A stretch of DNA of 64,000 nucleotides from DATAXP01 sp036272935 (GTDB lineage: Bacteria; Planctomycetota; Planctomycetia; Pirellulales; PNKZ01). This document shows positions 34,097-43,296 of the stretch, piece after piece (position 1 is the first letter of the stretch; every line of letters starts with the position of its first letter). The DNA lies in contig DATAXP010000011.1 of NCBI GenBank assembly GCA_036272935.1, positions 1-64,000 on the forward strand, read 5' to 3'. The translations under genes were made by a program, and so were the position numbers. The notes below the pieces were generated by a model, which saw only the letters and a program-made list of their open reading frames with translations, was not told the DNA's origin and ran no database searches.

Positions 34097-34837
34097 TCAA
34101 CGGACTGCTAGTACCTGTGCAGACGCCGCGGTCAGGTCCGACAACCGCACGCGCTGGCGTCCCTGTGGATCGAAGTTTGCCGGGTCCAACCAGCGCTCCA
34201 GCGCCACGCGCAGCGCGGGCCAATCGCGGTCGATGATCGCGTACCAGGCGGTGTCGCGGTTGCGCCCCTTGTACACCGTCGCCTGGCGATGTACCCCTTC
34301 GAAAGTGAATCCCAGCCGCAGCGCGGCGGCGCGCGACGGTGCGTTCAGCGCGTCGCATTTCCATTCGTAGCGCCGATAGCCAATGTCGAATGCTCGCCGC
34401 ATCAGCAGATATATGGCCTCGGTCGCCGACCGGGTGCGCTGCAGCAGCGGCGAGTAGTTGATGTGGCCCACCTCGATCGACCCGCTGGCCGGCATGATCC
34501 GCAGATAGCTGGCTACGCCGACGGCCAGATCGGTATCACGGTCGAGGATTGCGTAGAATAGCGGGTCATCGCCCGCGCAATCGCTTGCAATCCATGCGCG
34601 GTACGCCTCCGGCGTGTCGAACGGGCCGTAGGCCAGGTACGTCCATGCCGCGCCGCTGAGATCGCGCTGGTTGGCGTCGAACAACCGCAGCGCGTGGCGC
34701 GCGGCATCGAGCGGCTCGAGCTGGCAGTAGCGGCCGAGGATTGACGTCCGCGGCGGACGCGGCGGAGGCCGCCAGTCGCCCAGCGGCATGCCGATTGGCT
34801 GATCGAAGCTCGTCATCGCAGCGTCGGAGGTGTGCAT
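34097..34837 (-). CDS. GNAT N-acetyltransferase, RimJ/RimL-like
   Basis: A 246-residue acetyltransferase of the RimJ/RimL type (acetyltransf_3). Typical features are LGRYCQLEPLDAARHALRLF at the start of the fold, GVASYLRIMPASGSIEVGHI, RTRSATEAIYLLMRRAFDIG (acetyl-CoA loop and helix) and CDALNAPSRAAALRLGFTFE. Targets in the family are protein N-termini or small amines; many such proteins with unknown targets occur. It ends just after the IS remnant and starts 3 bases after the end of the methyltransferase gene upstream, so both are probably one transcript. Confidence 0.88.
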   Translation of the reverse strand: MHTSDAAMTSFDQPIGMPLGDWRPPPRPPRTSILGRYCQLEPLDAARHALRLFDANQRDLSGAAWTYLAYGPFDTPEAYRAWIASDCAGDDPLFYAILDRDTDLAVGVASYLRIMPASGSIEVGHINYSPLLQRTRSATEAIYLLMRRAFDIGYRRYEWKCDALNAPSRAAALRLGFTFEGVHRQATVYKGRNRDTAWYAIIDRDWPALRVALERWLDPANFDPQGRQRVRLSDLTAASAQVLAVR

Positions 34838-34840
34838 GAT

Positions 34841-35644
34841 TCAATCGCGGCGCCGGGCCACATAATGCAGCGAACTGCACGCGCGATCGCCGTCGTCCGG
34901 CCCCAGTATGCGTCCCAATTCATCGAGGCATTCCAAGAGCTCGAAGCCGGCCGAGTCCAACTGCCGGGCCTGCGCCTGCCGGGTGATGTAGTAGTGCAAC
35001 ACCGCAAAGTTGTGGCCGGGATCACTGACCAACGCGCAGTCGTCGTGCAGCGCCTGGTGCGGTCGCACGCGGCGGTAGTTGAGGCGGCAGCGCGCATAGC
35101 GCACCGCGTAGCGCGCTTGCATCCATGGGTTGAGCGAGCGCTCGAAGCGCGGCCCGTCGCCGAACGCCGCCCAGTTGCGATTGTGCGCGGAAAAAATCAG
35201 CAAGCCCGCGGGGACGAGCACGCGCCGCACCTCGGCCAGGATCCGCAAACGATCAGCGTGCGAAACCGCATCGAACAGGTTGAACACGCCTAGCACGGCA
35301 TCGAACGAGCCGTCAGCAAACGCTTCGAGCCGCCGCATGTCGCCCTGATGGAATTCGAGTCCGGCGAACCGCGCGCGGCAAAAGGCGACCATCTGCGCAG
35401 AGATGTCGAGCCCGACGTATCGCGCGACCAGCGGCCGTAAGTAGGTCGCGAGCCGGCCGGCGCCGCAGCCCAGGTCGAGCACCCGCCGCCCAAGAATGGC
35501 ATCGTGCCAGCGGACCAGCGCCGTCGACTCGGCAGGAGACAAATTCTGCACGTCGTACTGACGAACCAGGTCGTCGCGCCGATACAAGCTGCCGTTGATC
35601 TGCTCCTGCGCCGATCGCTGGCTTTCCGTCTCTAGTAGGTTCAC
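34841..35644 (-). CDS. Class I SAM-dependent methyltransferase
   Basis: A 267-residue methyltransferase with the SAM-binding motif I VLDLGCGAGRLATYL (about 55-69), motif II YVGLDISAQMV (Asp binding the ribose), and FDAVLGVFNLFD for motif IV. The N-terminus (QEQINGSLYRRDDLVRQYDV) and the C-terminal helices are not specific. The substrate is unknown. It precedes the GNAT gene by three bases. Confidence 0.88.
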   Translation of the reverse strand: MNLLETESQRSAQEQINGSLYRRDDLVRQYDVQNLSPAESTALVRWHDAILGRRVLDLGCGAGRLATYLRPLVARYVGLDISAQMVAFCRARFAGLEFHQGDMRRLEAFADGSFDAVLGVFNLFDAVSHADRLRILAEVRRVLVPAGLLIFSAHNRNWAAFGDGPRFERSLNPWMQARYAVRYARCRLNYRRVRPHQALHDDCALVSDPGHNFAVLHYYITRQAQARQLDSAGFELLECLDELGRILGPDDGDRACSSLHYVARRRD

Positions 35645-35870
35645 GAGCAGGTTCCCGCGGCGTCACATTATCGACGGACGCGCGCAGCGTCTCGTGCAAA
35701 AACCCCCACTTCAGTGTAAACCCAGATCACCGCCGCAGGTGACAGCCTTGCCCAAATGACACCCTCATCCAGCGGCCACAGCCACAGACGGCGACGGATT
35801 GTAGGCGATATGCAATGGAATCGGATTATGCGGTGGAAATCTCGTATCCCGCCGTCGTAGAAGGTCCCCG

Positions 35871-36968
35871 CTATCGCGATCGTAGGCGCGCTTGCCGACC
35901 GCGCGGGACCAATCCGGCGAGTTTCCGCCCCGTTACCGGCATCGGCAGGGCGTGCAGCTCCGTGGGGTCAATCCAGCGCCAGCCCGCGATGCAGCGCCCG
36001 GAACGATACTCCGCCTCCAGGCAAGACAGCGTGATCCGAAACCGCGTCACGCCGTGCTTGAGCGTCGCGAGCTGGCCGATCAAATGAACCGTGAGGCCGG
36101 TGAGCGTTCGCAGCTGGTCAGCCGTCTCGGCTTCACTTATCGAGAAGCGTGGGAAGTCCCACAGGCCATCCCAGCGGCCACCGGACTTTCGCCCGACGAG
36201 GACCTTGCAACCGCGGCGCACGACGACGGCCACCTCGCGAACGTCTTCGATCAGCGGCTTTCGCCGAGGGGCGGGGATCTCGGCCTGTAATCTTTGGACG
36301 AACGTTGGACACAATTCTCGCACCGGGCAATCAACGCAGCGCGGCGTTTGCGGTGTACACACCAGGCTGCCCAACTCCATGAGCGCTTGGTTGAATCGTC
36401 CCGCGCCGCGGCGCGGCAGCAGCGCCTCGGCAAACTCCCACAGGGTGCGTTGGCCGGCGGTTTCGGTCACATCGCCGCGGTACGCCAGCAACCTAGCGAG
36501 CAGCCGTAGCGTGTTCGCTTCGAGAATCGGGGCCCGCGCGTCAAAGGCGATCGACGCGATCGCCCCGGCCGTGTAGCGGCCGATGCCAGGCAGCGTGCGG
36601 AGAGTGTCGACGTCGCGCGGCAACTCGCCGCCGTGCTGGGCCACGATCACCTGCGCCGCCCGGTGCAGTTGCCGCGCACGGCGATAGTACCCCAGCCCCT
36701 CCCAAAGCCGCAGCACTTGCTCCTCCGGCGCCGCCGCCAACGCGAACACACTGGGCAGTGCGGCAAGAAACCGCTCGTAGTAGCCGATGACCGTGGCCAT
36801 CTGAGTCTGCTGGAGCATAATCTCGCTGACCCAGATGGCATACGGATCGCTCGTGCGCCGCCAGGGCAAGTCGCGCGCGGCTCGACCGTACCACGCAAGT
36901 AACTTTCGCCGAAATGCCGCCCGCCAGGTCGCGTCGGCGATTCGATCGCATTTCGCGACGGTGCTCAT
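35871..36968 (-). CDS. mutY: A/G-specific adenine glycosylase
   Basis: A 365-residue MutY that removes adenine mispaired with 8-oxoguanine. It shows catalytic E49 (SEIMLQQTQ), the helix-hairpin-helix LPGIGRYTAGAIA with D143, the [4Fe-4S] ligands C204, C211, C214 and C220 (C-X6-C-X2-C-X5-C) and a C-terminal NUDIX-like 8-oxoG recognition domain (about 240-350, GGRWDGLWDFPRF). Complete. Its start overlaps the stop of the SRPBCC gene upstream (ATGA), so the two are translationally coupled. Confidence 0.95.
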   Translation of the reverse strand: MSTVAKCDRIADATWRAAFRRKLLAWYGRAARDLPWRRTSDPYAIWVSEIMLQQTQMATVIGYYERFLAALPSVFALAAAPEEQVLRLWEGLGYYRRARQLHRAAQVIVAQHGGELPRDVDTLRTLPGIGRYTAGAIASIAFDARAPILEANTLRLLARLLAYRGDVTETAGQRTLWEFAEALLPRRGAGRFNQALMELGSLVCTPQTPRCVDCPVRELCPTFVQRLQAEIPAPRRKPLIEDVREVAVVVRRGCKVLVGRKSGGRWDGLWDFPRFSISEAETADQLRTLTGLTVHLIGQLATLKHGVTRFRITLSCLEAEYRSGRCIAGWRWIDPTELHALPMPVTGRKLAGLVPRGRQARLRSR

Positions 36969-37483
36969 TGGCTTTCGACCAGTTTTTTCAGGCGTTGCAA
37001 GTCGGCATCGAGCTTCTGCTGGACCGCTCCCTTCATCAGCGGAGCGAACACGCGGGCGACGCCCTGGTAATCGGTCCGCATCACGTTCTTGACGTGCGTT
37101 TTGCCCTGCTCATCGGTCAGCCAATACATGTTCGACGCACCGAACATCGGACTGGTGATCCGCACTTCGAGATACTCGCTCGGCTCGTAGCGAATCACCT
37201 CGTCGTTCATCTCGAAACGGCTGCCATGCTCCTCGACCACGATCTTTGACCTTGCACCGACGGTCTGACGCTCGCTGGTCAACGGTTCGATCGCGACCAC
37301 CCCGTCGACCCAATGCTTGAGCTTGGCGGGATCGGTGAGATACGTGAACACCGTGGCTCGCGGTGCGGAGATCGTGACCTGCGCCAGGTTGCCATACGTG
37401 CGCCCTCCGATGAACCACAGCACCGCCATCGCTACGAGCAGCAAGCCTAATAATACCGCCAAGACGCGAATCAATCTTTTCAT
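36965..37483 (-). CDS. SRPBCC-fold membrane-anchored protein
   Basis: A 172-residue protein with one N-terminal membrane segment (about 3-24) and a SRPBCC/polyketide-cyclase-like domain (about 35-170): VTISAPRATVFTYLTDPAKL is the typical first strand and helix, and RTDYQGVARVFAPLMKGAVQ the C-terminal helix. It may bind a hydrophobic ligand. ATG 37483 has AAAGGA nine bases upstream and is preferred over a GTG at 37501. The gene is coupled to mutY by a four-base overlap. Confidence 0.78.
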   Translation of the reverse strand: MKRLIRVLAVLLGLLLVAMAVLWFIGGRTYGNLAQVTISAPRATVFTYLTDPAKLKHWVDGVVAIEPLTSERQTVGARSKIVVEEHGSRFEMNDEVIRYEPSEYLEVRITSPMFGASNMYWLTDEQGKTHVKNVMRTDYQGVARVFAPLMKGAVQQKLDADLQRLKKLVESQ

Positions 37484-37513
37484 GACGAACAATCCTTTCA
37501 CGGCTCGTCGATG

Positions 37514-38494
37514 CTATGGCTCGTCAACGTTAACAGGCTTCTTGCCGCGATCGATCAATAGCAGTGCGGCAACGGTCAGCCCTACGCCCAGCGCCATCCA
37601 AAGCGTCGCCTGCTCGTGGAAGAAGATGACCCCCGCCAAGGCCGCCATCGCCGCCTGCGAGGCATTCACCGCATTCACGTGGACCACCGTGATCCGCTCG
37701 AGCGCCTTGGTGAGCAGGAAAAAACCCAAGGCGTTGAACAAGCCGGCCCACACCATCCGCTCGAAGTCGGCCGGCGCCGTGGCGAGCATGCCGGACCAAC
37801 CAATTCGCAGCAGGCTCAATGAGCCGAGCGCCACCACGCCCGTCGCGCTGAGCACTAGCAGCGTTGCCGAATGGGGAGTCTGGCTGATCGCCATTCGCCG
37901 CAGCACGGCGCCTTGCCACGCGTAGGCGAACCCCGCCAGGCACGCGACGCCGATGCCCATGAGCACCGGTACCGCGTCGATTTCGGCAGCGTTCAACTCG
38001 GTAACGCCGGCGTCGACTTCTTCGCGTTCCTTTTCGGCTCCCTGCGAGAGAATGGGAATGGCGACGAGCAGCAGCACCATCGCCAGCAGCATTCGCCCGG
38101 TGACCGACTCACCGAGCCAGAACCGGCCCAACAGCGCACCGCCGATGATGATCGTTCCCAACGTCAGAGGCACTGCCAGGGCCAGGCCAACGCCTTGCAA
38201 CGCGTACTGAAACGCCACGTTGCCGGCCAACTGGCCCAGCAGCCCGGTGCCGATGAGCGCTGCCACGATCCGCGGCGTGAGCCATAACCGTCCGCCGCGC
38301 GCCACGCGAATGCCGACCAACACGGCCGCCACCACCAGTGTCGGGGCGGCCTTCATGCAGGCGACCCAGAAGGCGTCGCAATGGGCGACCGAACGCAGGC
38401 AGATGTTCGAGCAGGTGTAGATTGCAGCCGAGGCGGTGCCGAGGATCGAGCCGATGGCCGTGCGATCCAGCCCGCCGACGAGTTTGCTGCGCAT
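37514..38494 (-). CDS. EamA/DMT family transporter
   Basis: A 326-residue ten-helix drug/metabolite transporter (EamA repeat twice). The two EamA halves (about 10-145 and 175-320) contain VAFQYALQGVGLALAVPLTL and ALAGVIFFHEQATLWMALGV. Substrates in the family are metabolites or amino acids. The start is uncertain: ATG 38494 is chosen, since a -10-like TATAAG at 38548-38543 on the minus strand would start RNA only a few bases before an alternative GTG at 38533. The gene is divergent from the fusion gene at 38581. Confidence 0.82.
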   Translation of the reverse strand: MRSKLVGGLDRTAIGSILGTASAAIYTCSNICLRSVAHCDAFWVACMKAAPTLVVAAVLVGIRVARGGRLWLTPRIVAALIGTGLLGQLAGNVAFQYALQGVGLALAVPLTLGTIIIGGALLGRFWLGESVTGRMLLAMVLLLVAIPILSQGAEKEREEVDAGVTELNAAEIDAVPVLMGIGVACLAGFAYAWQGAVLRRMAISQTPHSATLLVLSATGVVALGSLSLLRIGWSGMLATAPADFERMVWAGLFNALGFFLLTKALERITVVHVNAVNASQAAMAALAGVIFFHEQATLWMALGVGLTVAALLLIDRGKKPVNVDEP

Positions 38495-38580
38495 CTCCGC
38501 GGCAGCGGTTTCATCCTGCGACACCGTCTTCACGAGGAGTATCTTATAGAAAAGGAGCCGCCAGAGGTAAGAGGTAACGG

Positions 38581-39714
38581 ATGAGTAACGTCGATGTCGC
38601 AACGCTCGTACAGCAGATTCACGACGCGCCGCTACGAATCGTGTTGGCGATAACGGGCGGCGGGAGCCGGGCGATCAGCGCGTTGCTCGAAATGCCGGGA
38701 GCTTCGCGCACGGTGCTCGAGGCCACGGTCCCCTATTGCGCCGCGGCTCTGGTAGATTGGATTAAGGCGAAGCCCGAGCATTTCTGCTCCGAGTGCACGG
38801 CACGGGCGATGGCGATGGCCGGGTATCAGCGGGCGCTAAAATACTCGCCCAACTCCGCGGACCAGTTGGTGGCCGGCGTGGCCTGCACGGCAAGCCTCGT
38901 CAGCGATCGGCACAAACACGGCGCGCACCGTATCCACATCGCCTTGCAGAGTGCTGTGGCGACGCAAACATGGTCGCTCGTGTTGCATAAAGGCACTCGC
39001 AATCGCGCACAAGAAGAAGCAATCGCCGCGCGCCTGGTGTTGAATTCGATCGCGCAGGGTGCCGGGCTCGAGTCGCGGCTGCCGCTGAGCTTGCAACAGG
39101 AATCGATCGTCGAGAACCGCTGCGACGCGCCCGAAGCCTGGCAGCGCCTGCTGGCTGGCACACTCGCGGCAACACGCTTGCGAGGGACTGTGATATTGCC
39201 CAAGATCGTCTTTCCCGGCGCATTCAATCCGCTGCACCCCGGGCACCGCGCGATGGCCAAGCTCGCCGCTCGGCGGCTCAGCGCCGAAGTCGCCTACGAA
39301 CTTTCGATCGTCAACGCCGACAAGCCGCCCATCGATTTTATCGAACTGGATCAGCGAGCGCGGCAATTCGCTGACAACGAAACACTGTGGCTCACGCACG
39401 CTTCGACGTTCGTCGAAAAGTCGGCAATCTTTCCCGGGGCAGCGTTCCTAGTCGGGGTCGATACGATCGAGCGCATCGCTGAGCCGCGGTTTTACGGCGA
39501 CAACGTCGATCGCTGCCGCGCCGCGCTCGACGAGATCGCCGGCCGTGGCTGCCGCTTCTTGGTTTTTGGACGCGCGCAGGGCCAGCGATTTCTCTCGCTC
39601 AGCGACCTTACCTTGCCTGGCAACCTGGCCGCGATCTGCGACGAAGTGCCGGCCGCCGAATTCCGCGAGGACGTTTCGTCGACCGAGCTGCGAAAGCGTC
39701 ACTCGTCACCATAG
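38581..39714 (+). CDS. CinA-like domain fused to nucleotidylyltransferase
   Basis: A 377-residue two-domain protein. Residues about 1-180 resemble the CinA C-terminal NMN deamidase domain (LAITGGGSRAISALLEMPG, VACTASLVSDRHKHG); residues about 207-377 are a nucleotidylyltransferase of the NadD/coenzyme A type, with the T/HxGH-type motif FPGAFNPLHPGHRAMA and the C-terminal SSTELRKR, the family's SxTxxR site. The pair suggests a salvage enzyme that acts on NMN or a related nucleotide and then adenylylates it; that is inference. The ATG is backed by AGAGGT. Its end overlaps the convergent RluA-type gene by 16 bases. Confidence 0.8.
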   Translation: MSNVDVATLVQQIHDAPLRIVLAITGGGSRAISALLEMPGASRTVLEATVPYCAAALVDWIKAKPEHFCSECTARAMAMAGYQRALKYSPNSADQLVAGVACTASLVSDRHKHGAHRIHIALQSAVATQTWSLVLHKGTRNRAQEEAIAARLVLNSIAQGAGLESRLPLSLQQESIVENRCDAPEAWQRLLAGTLAATRLRGTVILPKIVFPGAFNPLHPGHRAMAKLAARRLSAEVAYELSIVNADKPPIDFIELDQRARQFADNETLWLTHASTFVEKSAIFPGAAFLVGVDTIERIAEPRFYGDNVDRCRAALDEIAGRGCRFLVFGRAQGQRFLSLSDLTLPGNLAAICDEVPAAEFREDVSSTELRKRHSSP

Positions 39715-40418
39715 TCGGCGTCGGCCAGCGGTAGGCCCAGTCGTCGCCATGCCGCGGGTAGCGGAGCTGTAACTTCGACCGGTGCGCGTGTCATCGGGTG
39801 TAGAAACTCCAGCCGGCGGGCGTGCAGGGCGATATGCTGTTCGCGCTGGTCGTCGTACGGCGGGCCGAACGGCTCGATCGAGCCGTAGAGCGTGTCGCCC
39901 AGCACCAGATGGCCGCGCGATGAGGTTTGCACGCGGATTTGATGATTGCGGCCGGTAAGCAATTCGATCTCCAGCCACGAGCCCCAAGCGAACGTGCCCA
40001 GCCGGCGGTACCTGAGCACCGCCTGGCGCGCATCGGGCGTGTCGGCGTTGACCACCATCGCGCGCGGCTGGCCGACGATTTTCAGCAGCCAGTCGGTCCA
40101 CGTTCCTTCACTCGGCTCGACCGTGCCGCTGACGCAGGCCCAGTAGACCTTGCGCACTGTGCGTCGCTCGAACTGTTCCGAGAGGCGGCGGGCGGCACGC
40201 ACATGGCGCGCGAAGACGATCGCGCCGGACACGGGCCGATCGAGCCGCTGCGGAATGCCGAGATAGACGTTGCCCGTCTTCCCCTCGGTGGCGCGCAGCC
40301 AATCCTTCATCCGCGCTTCCATGCTGTCGATGCCCGGCGGCGCTTGCGTAAGCAGGCCGCCTGGCTTGAACGCGACGATGCACGGGCCGTCGTGATAGAG
40401 GATGTGCGGTGAAGACAT
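39699..40418 (-). CDS. RluA-type pseudouridine synthase
   Basis: A 239-residue RNA pseudouridine synthase. The catalytic Asp60 sits in IPQRLDRPVSGAIVFAR; the usual HRLDR is altered to QRLDR. Other motifs are RTVRKVYWACVSG and LLTGRNHQIRVQ with RGHLVLGDTLYG. There is no S4 domain. It probably modifies a rRNA or tRNA uridine; the target cannot be named. The 3' end overlaps the convergent fusion gene by 16 bases. Confidence 0.88.
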   Translation of the reverse strand: MSSPHILYHDGPCIVAFKPGGLLTQAPPGIDSMEARMKDWLRATEGKTGNVYLGIPQRLDRPVSGAIVFARHVRAARRLSEQFERRTVRKVYWACVSGTVEPSEGTWTDWLLKIVGQPRAMVVNADTPDARQAVLRYRRLGTFAWGSWLEIELLTGRNHQIRVQTSSRGHLVLGDTLYGSIEPFGPPYDDQREQHIALHARRLEFLHPMTRAPVEVTAPLPAAWRRLGLPLADADYGDE

Positions 40419-40501
40419 GGGCTCCGGGCTCCAGGCACCGGACTACGGGCGCGGCATATGCTGCCGACCCGTAGCCTGTAGCCCGTAGTCTGTCGCCCTG
40501 T

Positions 40502-41968
40502 TCACACTTGTCCCGCCTTGGGCACCACGAACGGAGCGCGGTAGTCGCGGGTGAGCATCGCGTCGGCCTGGCTGTTGCCGACGAACACTTCCTTCGTCGG
40601 ATCGAGTTGCAACGCCTGACCGAAGCGCACCTGCGTGCTCTCGGAAACGTCGTTGTCGCGCAGGTGCTGGGCGAAGCGGTCGAACGTCTCGGTCGCGGTG
40701 GCGTCTTGGAGCTTCGCTTTCGCGTCGCTCATCGACATCAGCGTGCCGAGCCGATAGGAGATGTTGCCCAAGTGGCACAGGGCGCTCGACAAGTGCCCTT
40801 CGAGAATGTCGGCGTTGAGGTCGGTGTGCTTCCGGCTGCGCACGGCGTCGATGAAGTTGCCGAAATGCGAGTTATCCTTGCCGTTCTTGCTGCCGAACTG
40901 GGTGACCATGTTCCCCTTCGGGTCGAACGCGGCGCCGTTGTTGTAGGTTGTCATCACGACGTAGCCGTCCGAGCCTTCGAAGATCACGCCGACGCTCGCT
41001 CCCTTAAGCGGCTGCGTCTCTAGGCCGCGCACCTCGAAGATCAGCGACTTGTCGCCGTAGTCGCAGGCGACGACCTGCGTGTTGGCGGTTTCGCCGGCGT
41101 CTTCGTAGCCAAAACGGCCACCGTAGCTGTAAACGGCGTTGCACAAGGCATCGCCATTCAGACCCCAGCGGGCCACGTCCATTTGATGGATGCCCTGGTT
41201 GCCAAGGTCGCCGTTGCCACACTCCCATTGCCAGTGCCAGTCGTAATGGAACTTCGGCCGGGTAAGCGGGCTCATCGGCGCGGGACCGGCCCAGAGGTTG
41301 TAATCGACGCTAGCCGGAACCTCGTAGGTGCCGCGCGGACCAATGCTCTTACGGCGCTTGTAGCACAGGCCGCGACCGATCTTCACGTCGCCGATCTTGC
41401 CGCCGTGCACGTACTCGATGGCGGCAATCGTGCCCGGCATTGAACGGCTCTGCGTGCCGGTTTGGCAAATCTTGTTGTACTTGCGCGCGGTCTCGACGAT
41501 CCGGCGACCTTCGCTGACGTTGTGGCTCACCGGCTTCTCGACGTACACGTCCTTGCCTGCCTGGATGGCCCAGATCGCGCACAAGGCGTGCCAGTGGTTG
41601 GGCGTCGCGGTCGAAACGATGTCGACGCTCTTGTCGTCGAACACCTCGCGCATGTCGCGCACGAACTTCGGCTTACGGCCCCCTTGCTTCTTGGCCATGT
41701 CGGCACAGCGCTTCTGGCCGACTTCTTCATCGGCATCGCAGATGTAGACGACTTCACAATCGGGGCGCGCGAAGCCCGACATGTGCGACTGGCCGCGACC
41801 GTTCACGCCGATGATGGCTATTGCAAGCTTCTCGTTGGGCGAGACGTCAACCTTGTCGTCTTTCTTCTCGGCGGCCAGCAGGTTCTTGCCCACGCCACCT
41901 GCGGCAAGCGCCGCCGTAGCGGCCAACATCGACTCTTCCAAGAAACGGCGACGCGACAGATCGTGCAT
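40502..41968 (-). CDS. Tat-exported Gfo/Idh/MocA oxidoreductase, second
   Basis: A 488-residue enzyme with a twin-arginine signal (LSRRRFLEE, residues 4-12; cleavage near LLAAEK), a Rossmann domain (IAIIGVNGRGQSHMSGFA, VYICDADEE), the catalytic EKP motif (DVYVEKPVSHNVSEGRR) and a large C-terminal domain (WQWECGNGDLGNQGIHQMDV). The ATG at 41968 follows GGGGAG. Such enzymes oxidise sugars in the periplasm of planctomycetes. Longer than the first (488 against 420 residues) owing to a C-terminal extension. Confidence 0.9.
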   Translation of the reverse strand: MHDLSRRRFLEESMLAATAALAAGGVGKNLLAAEKKDDKVDVSPNEKLAIAIIGVNGRGQSHMSGFARPDCEVVYICDADEEVGQKRCADMAKKQGGRKPKFVRDMREVFDDKSVDIVSTATPNHWHALCAIWAIQAGKDVYVEKPVSHNVSEGRRIVETARKYNKICQTGTQSRSMPGTIAAIEYVHGGKIGDVKIGRGLCYKRRKSIGPRGTYEVPASVDYNLWAGPAPMSPLTRPKFHYDWHWQWECGNGDLGNQGIHQMDVARWGLNGDALCNAVYSYGGRFGYEDAGETANTQVVACDYGDKSLIFEVRGLETQPLKGASVGVIFEGSDGYVVMTTYNNGAAFDPKGNMVTQFGSKNGKDNSHFGNFIDAVRSRKHTDLNADILEGHLSSALCHLGNISYRLGTLMSMSDAKAKLQDATATETFDRFAQHLRDNDVSESTQVRFGQALQLDPTKEVFVGNSQADAMLTRDYRAPFVVPKAGQV

Positions 41969-42156
41969 GACAAGGCTCCCCAAAAGGAACGGTAAGGCGG
42001 GCAGAGTTTCCGCGAAATGGTCCGCGAAGGATGGCAAGCAGCAGCGTACCAGATGCCCCAGCGGCCAACAACTATTTCGCCCCCGGTCCGACACTCGCCG
42101 GTCGTACTATAATTAGGAGAGAATCACATCGTCATCACCGCCTGAAGATCGCTGCC

Positions 42157-42831
42157 ATGGGAATCCGCTTTGCCTGTCCAAACTGTGGCGGGTCGATGAA
42201 CGTCAAGGAGCATTTGGCGGGCCGGCGCGGCATCTGCAAACACTGCCAGGGGAAAGTCGAAATCCCGCTGGGATCGACGATCGACCGCCAAGGGCGCCCA
42301 CTTTCCACAGGCACCGGCGGGGGCGGGAGCGGCGCTCAGGGAGCATCTGTCGCGGTCGCATCGGCTGCGCCAGCGGCGGTGCCCTCGGCGGCAGCGATGA
42401 TCGATCCCATCGCCGAGGCGCCGGCGCTCCAGTGGTACGTGCTACCGCCGGGAGGCGGTGCACAATATGGCCCTGCCGCCGGCGATTTGTTTCGGATGTG
42501 GATTGCCGAGGGGCGGGTCAGCGGTGATGCCCTGGTGTGGCGGCAAGATTGGCCCGAGTGGCGGCGTGCCGGTGACGTGCTGCCGCAGCTTGTCACCACC
42601 CCGCTGGCCGTGCCGATGGGCGTGCCTGCCGCGGCCGCAGATTCGCTCCCCGCCGCGGGTGTTTCGGCCGAAGCACGGCCGCAGGCGCCCCGGCCGGCGT
42701 CAGGCAGCGTCGGCCATCAGTTTTTCAAGAAGAAGCGCGAGGAGCGAACGCGCACGATCGTGATCGCACTAGTTGTGCTGATTGTTGCCTTGTTGCCGCT
42801 GGTTTACTTGGTGATTCGTCGGACGTCGTAG
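42157..42831 (+). CDS. Zinc-ribbon and GYF_2-domain membrane protein
   Basis: A 224-residue protein. An N-terminal zinc ribbon (CPNCGGSMNVKEHLAGRRG, then CKHC; residues 7-30) is followed by a Gly/Ala-rich linker, a GYF_2/DUF4339 domain (about 88-143; QWYVLPPGGGAQYGP and WRQDWPEWRRAGDVL) and a single C-terminal membrane helix (about 198-220). This layout recurs in planctomycete families of unknown role. The GYF_2 fold suggests peptide binding; the anchor faces the cytoplasmic side, presumably. Start at ATG 42157 has only a weak ribosome site (GAAG). Confidence 0.8.
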   Translation: MGIRFACPNCGGSMNVKEHLAGRRGICKHCQGKVEIPLGSTIDRQGRPLSTGTGGGGSGAQGASVAVASAAPAAVPSAAAMIDPIAEAPALQWYVLPPGGGAQYGPAAGDLFRMWIAEGRVSGDALVWRQDWPEWRRAGDVLPQLVTTPLAVPMGVPAAAADSLPAAGVSAEARPQAPRPASGSVGHQFFKKKREERTRTIVIALVVLIVALLPLVYLVIRRTS

Positions 42832-42873
42832 CCGTCGATCGCGGATGGTGCCACGAACGGTGCGGCGCAGCGC

Positions 42874-43296
42874 TCACGACCAATCGCTGGTCAGGTATTC
42901 GTACTGGTCCTTAAACTCCAGCTCAGAGATTTCGTGCGCGACGTGGCCACGCAGCAGCGGCACGACACGGTATCCTTTTCGAGTGCGGATCACCTTGTAG
43001 ATGAGACGCGAACCTTTCTTACGGGCGATAAAGCTGATCTTCGGTCCCGCGGTCCGCATCTCTTCAAGCATTTGCCGCATCTCGTCTTCCGTGTAGCTGA
43101 CTCGTAGATTCTCGAGCCATTTCAGGCTGCCATCATCGCTCAGCGACGGCCCGCGCGGAACGGATGACCAAATGGAAGAGGAAGGTTGGCCAGAACCGTT
43201 TTGCTCTTGGGCAAGTTGCCTCAAAGCGAAACGGACGACCGCCCCCACGATCGCCAACAGCACCACACCGAAGAGAATGTTCGTCAGGATTACCAA
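42874..43296 (-). CDS. Unknown 140-residue membrane-anchored protein
   Basis: One N-terminal membrane helix (about 2-24, ILTNILFGVVLLAIVGAVVR) and a soluble, charged C-terminal domain (about 60-140, for example YTEDEMRQMLEEMRTAG and RTRKGYRVVPLLRGHV). No family is recognised. It converges with the zinc-ribbon gene and stands alone on its strand. Confidence 0.6.
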   Translation of the reverse strand: MVILTNILFGVVLLAIVGAVVRFALRQLAQEQNGSGQPSSSIWSSVPRGPSLSDDGSLKWLENLRVSYTEDEMRQMLEEMRTAGPKISFIARKKGSRLIYKVIRTRKGYRVVPLLRGHVAHEISELEFKDQYEYLTSDWS

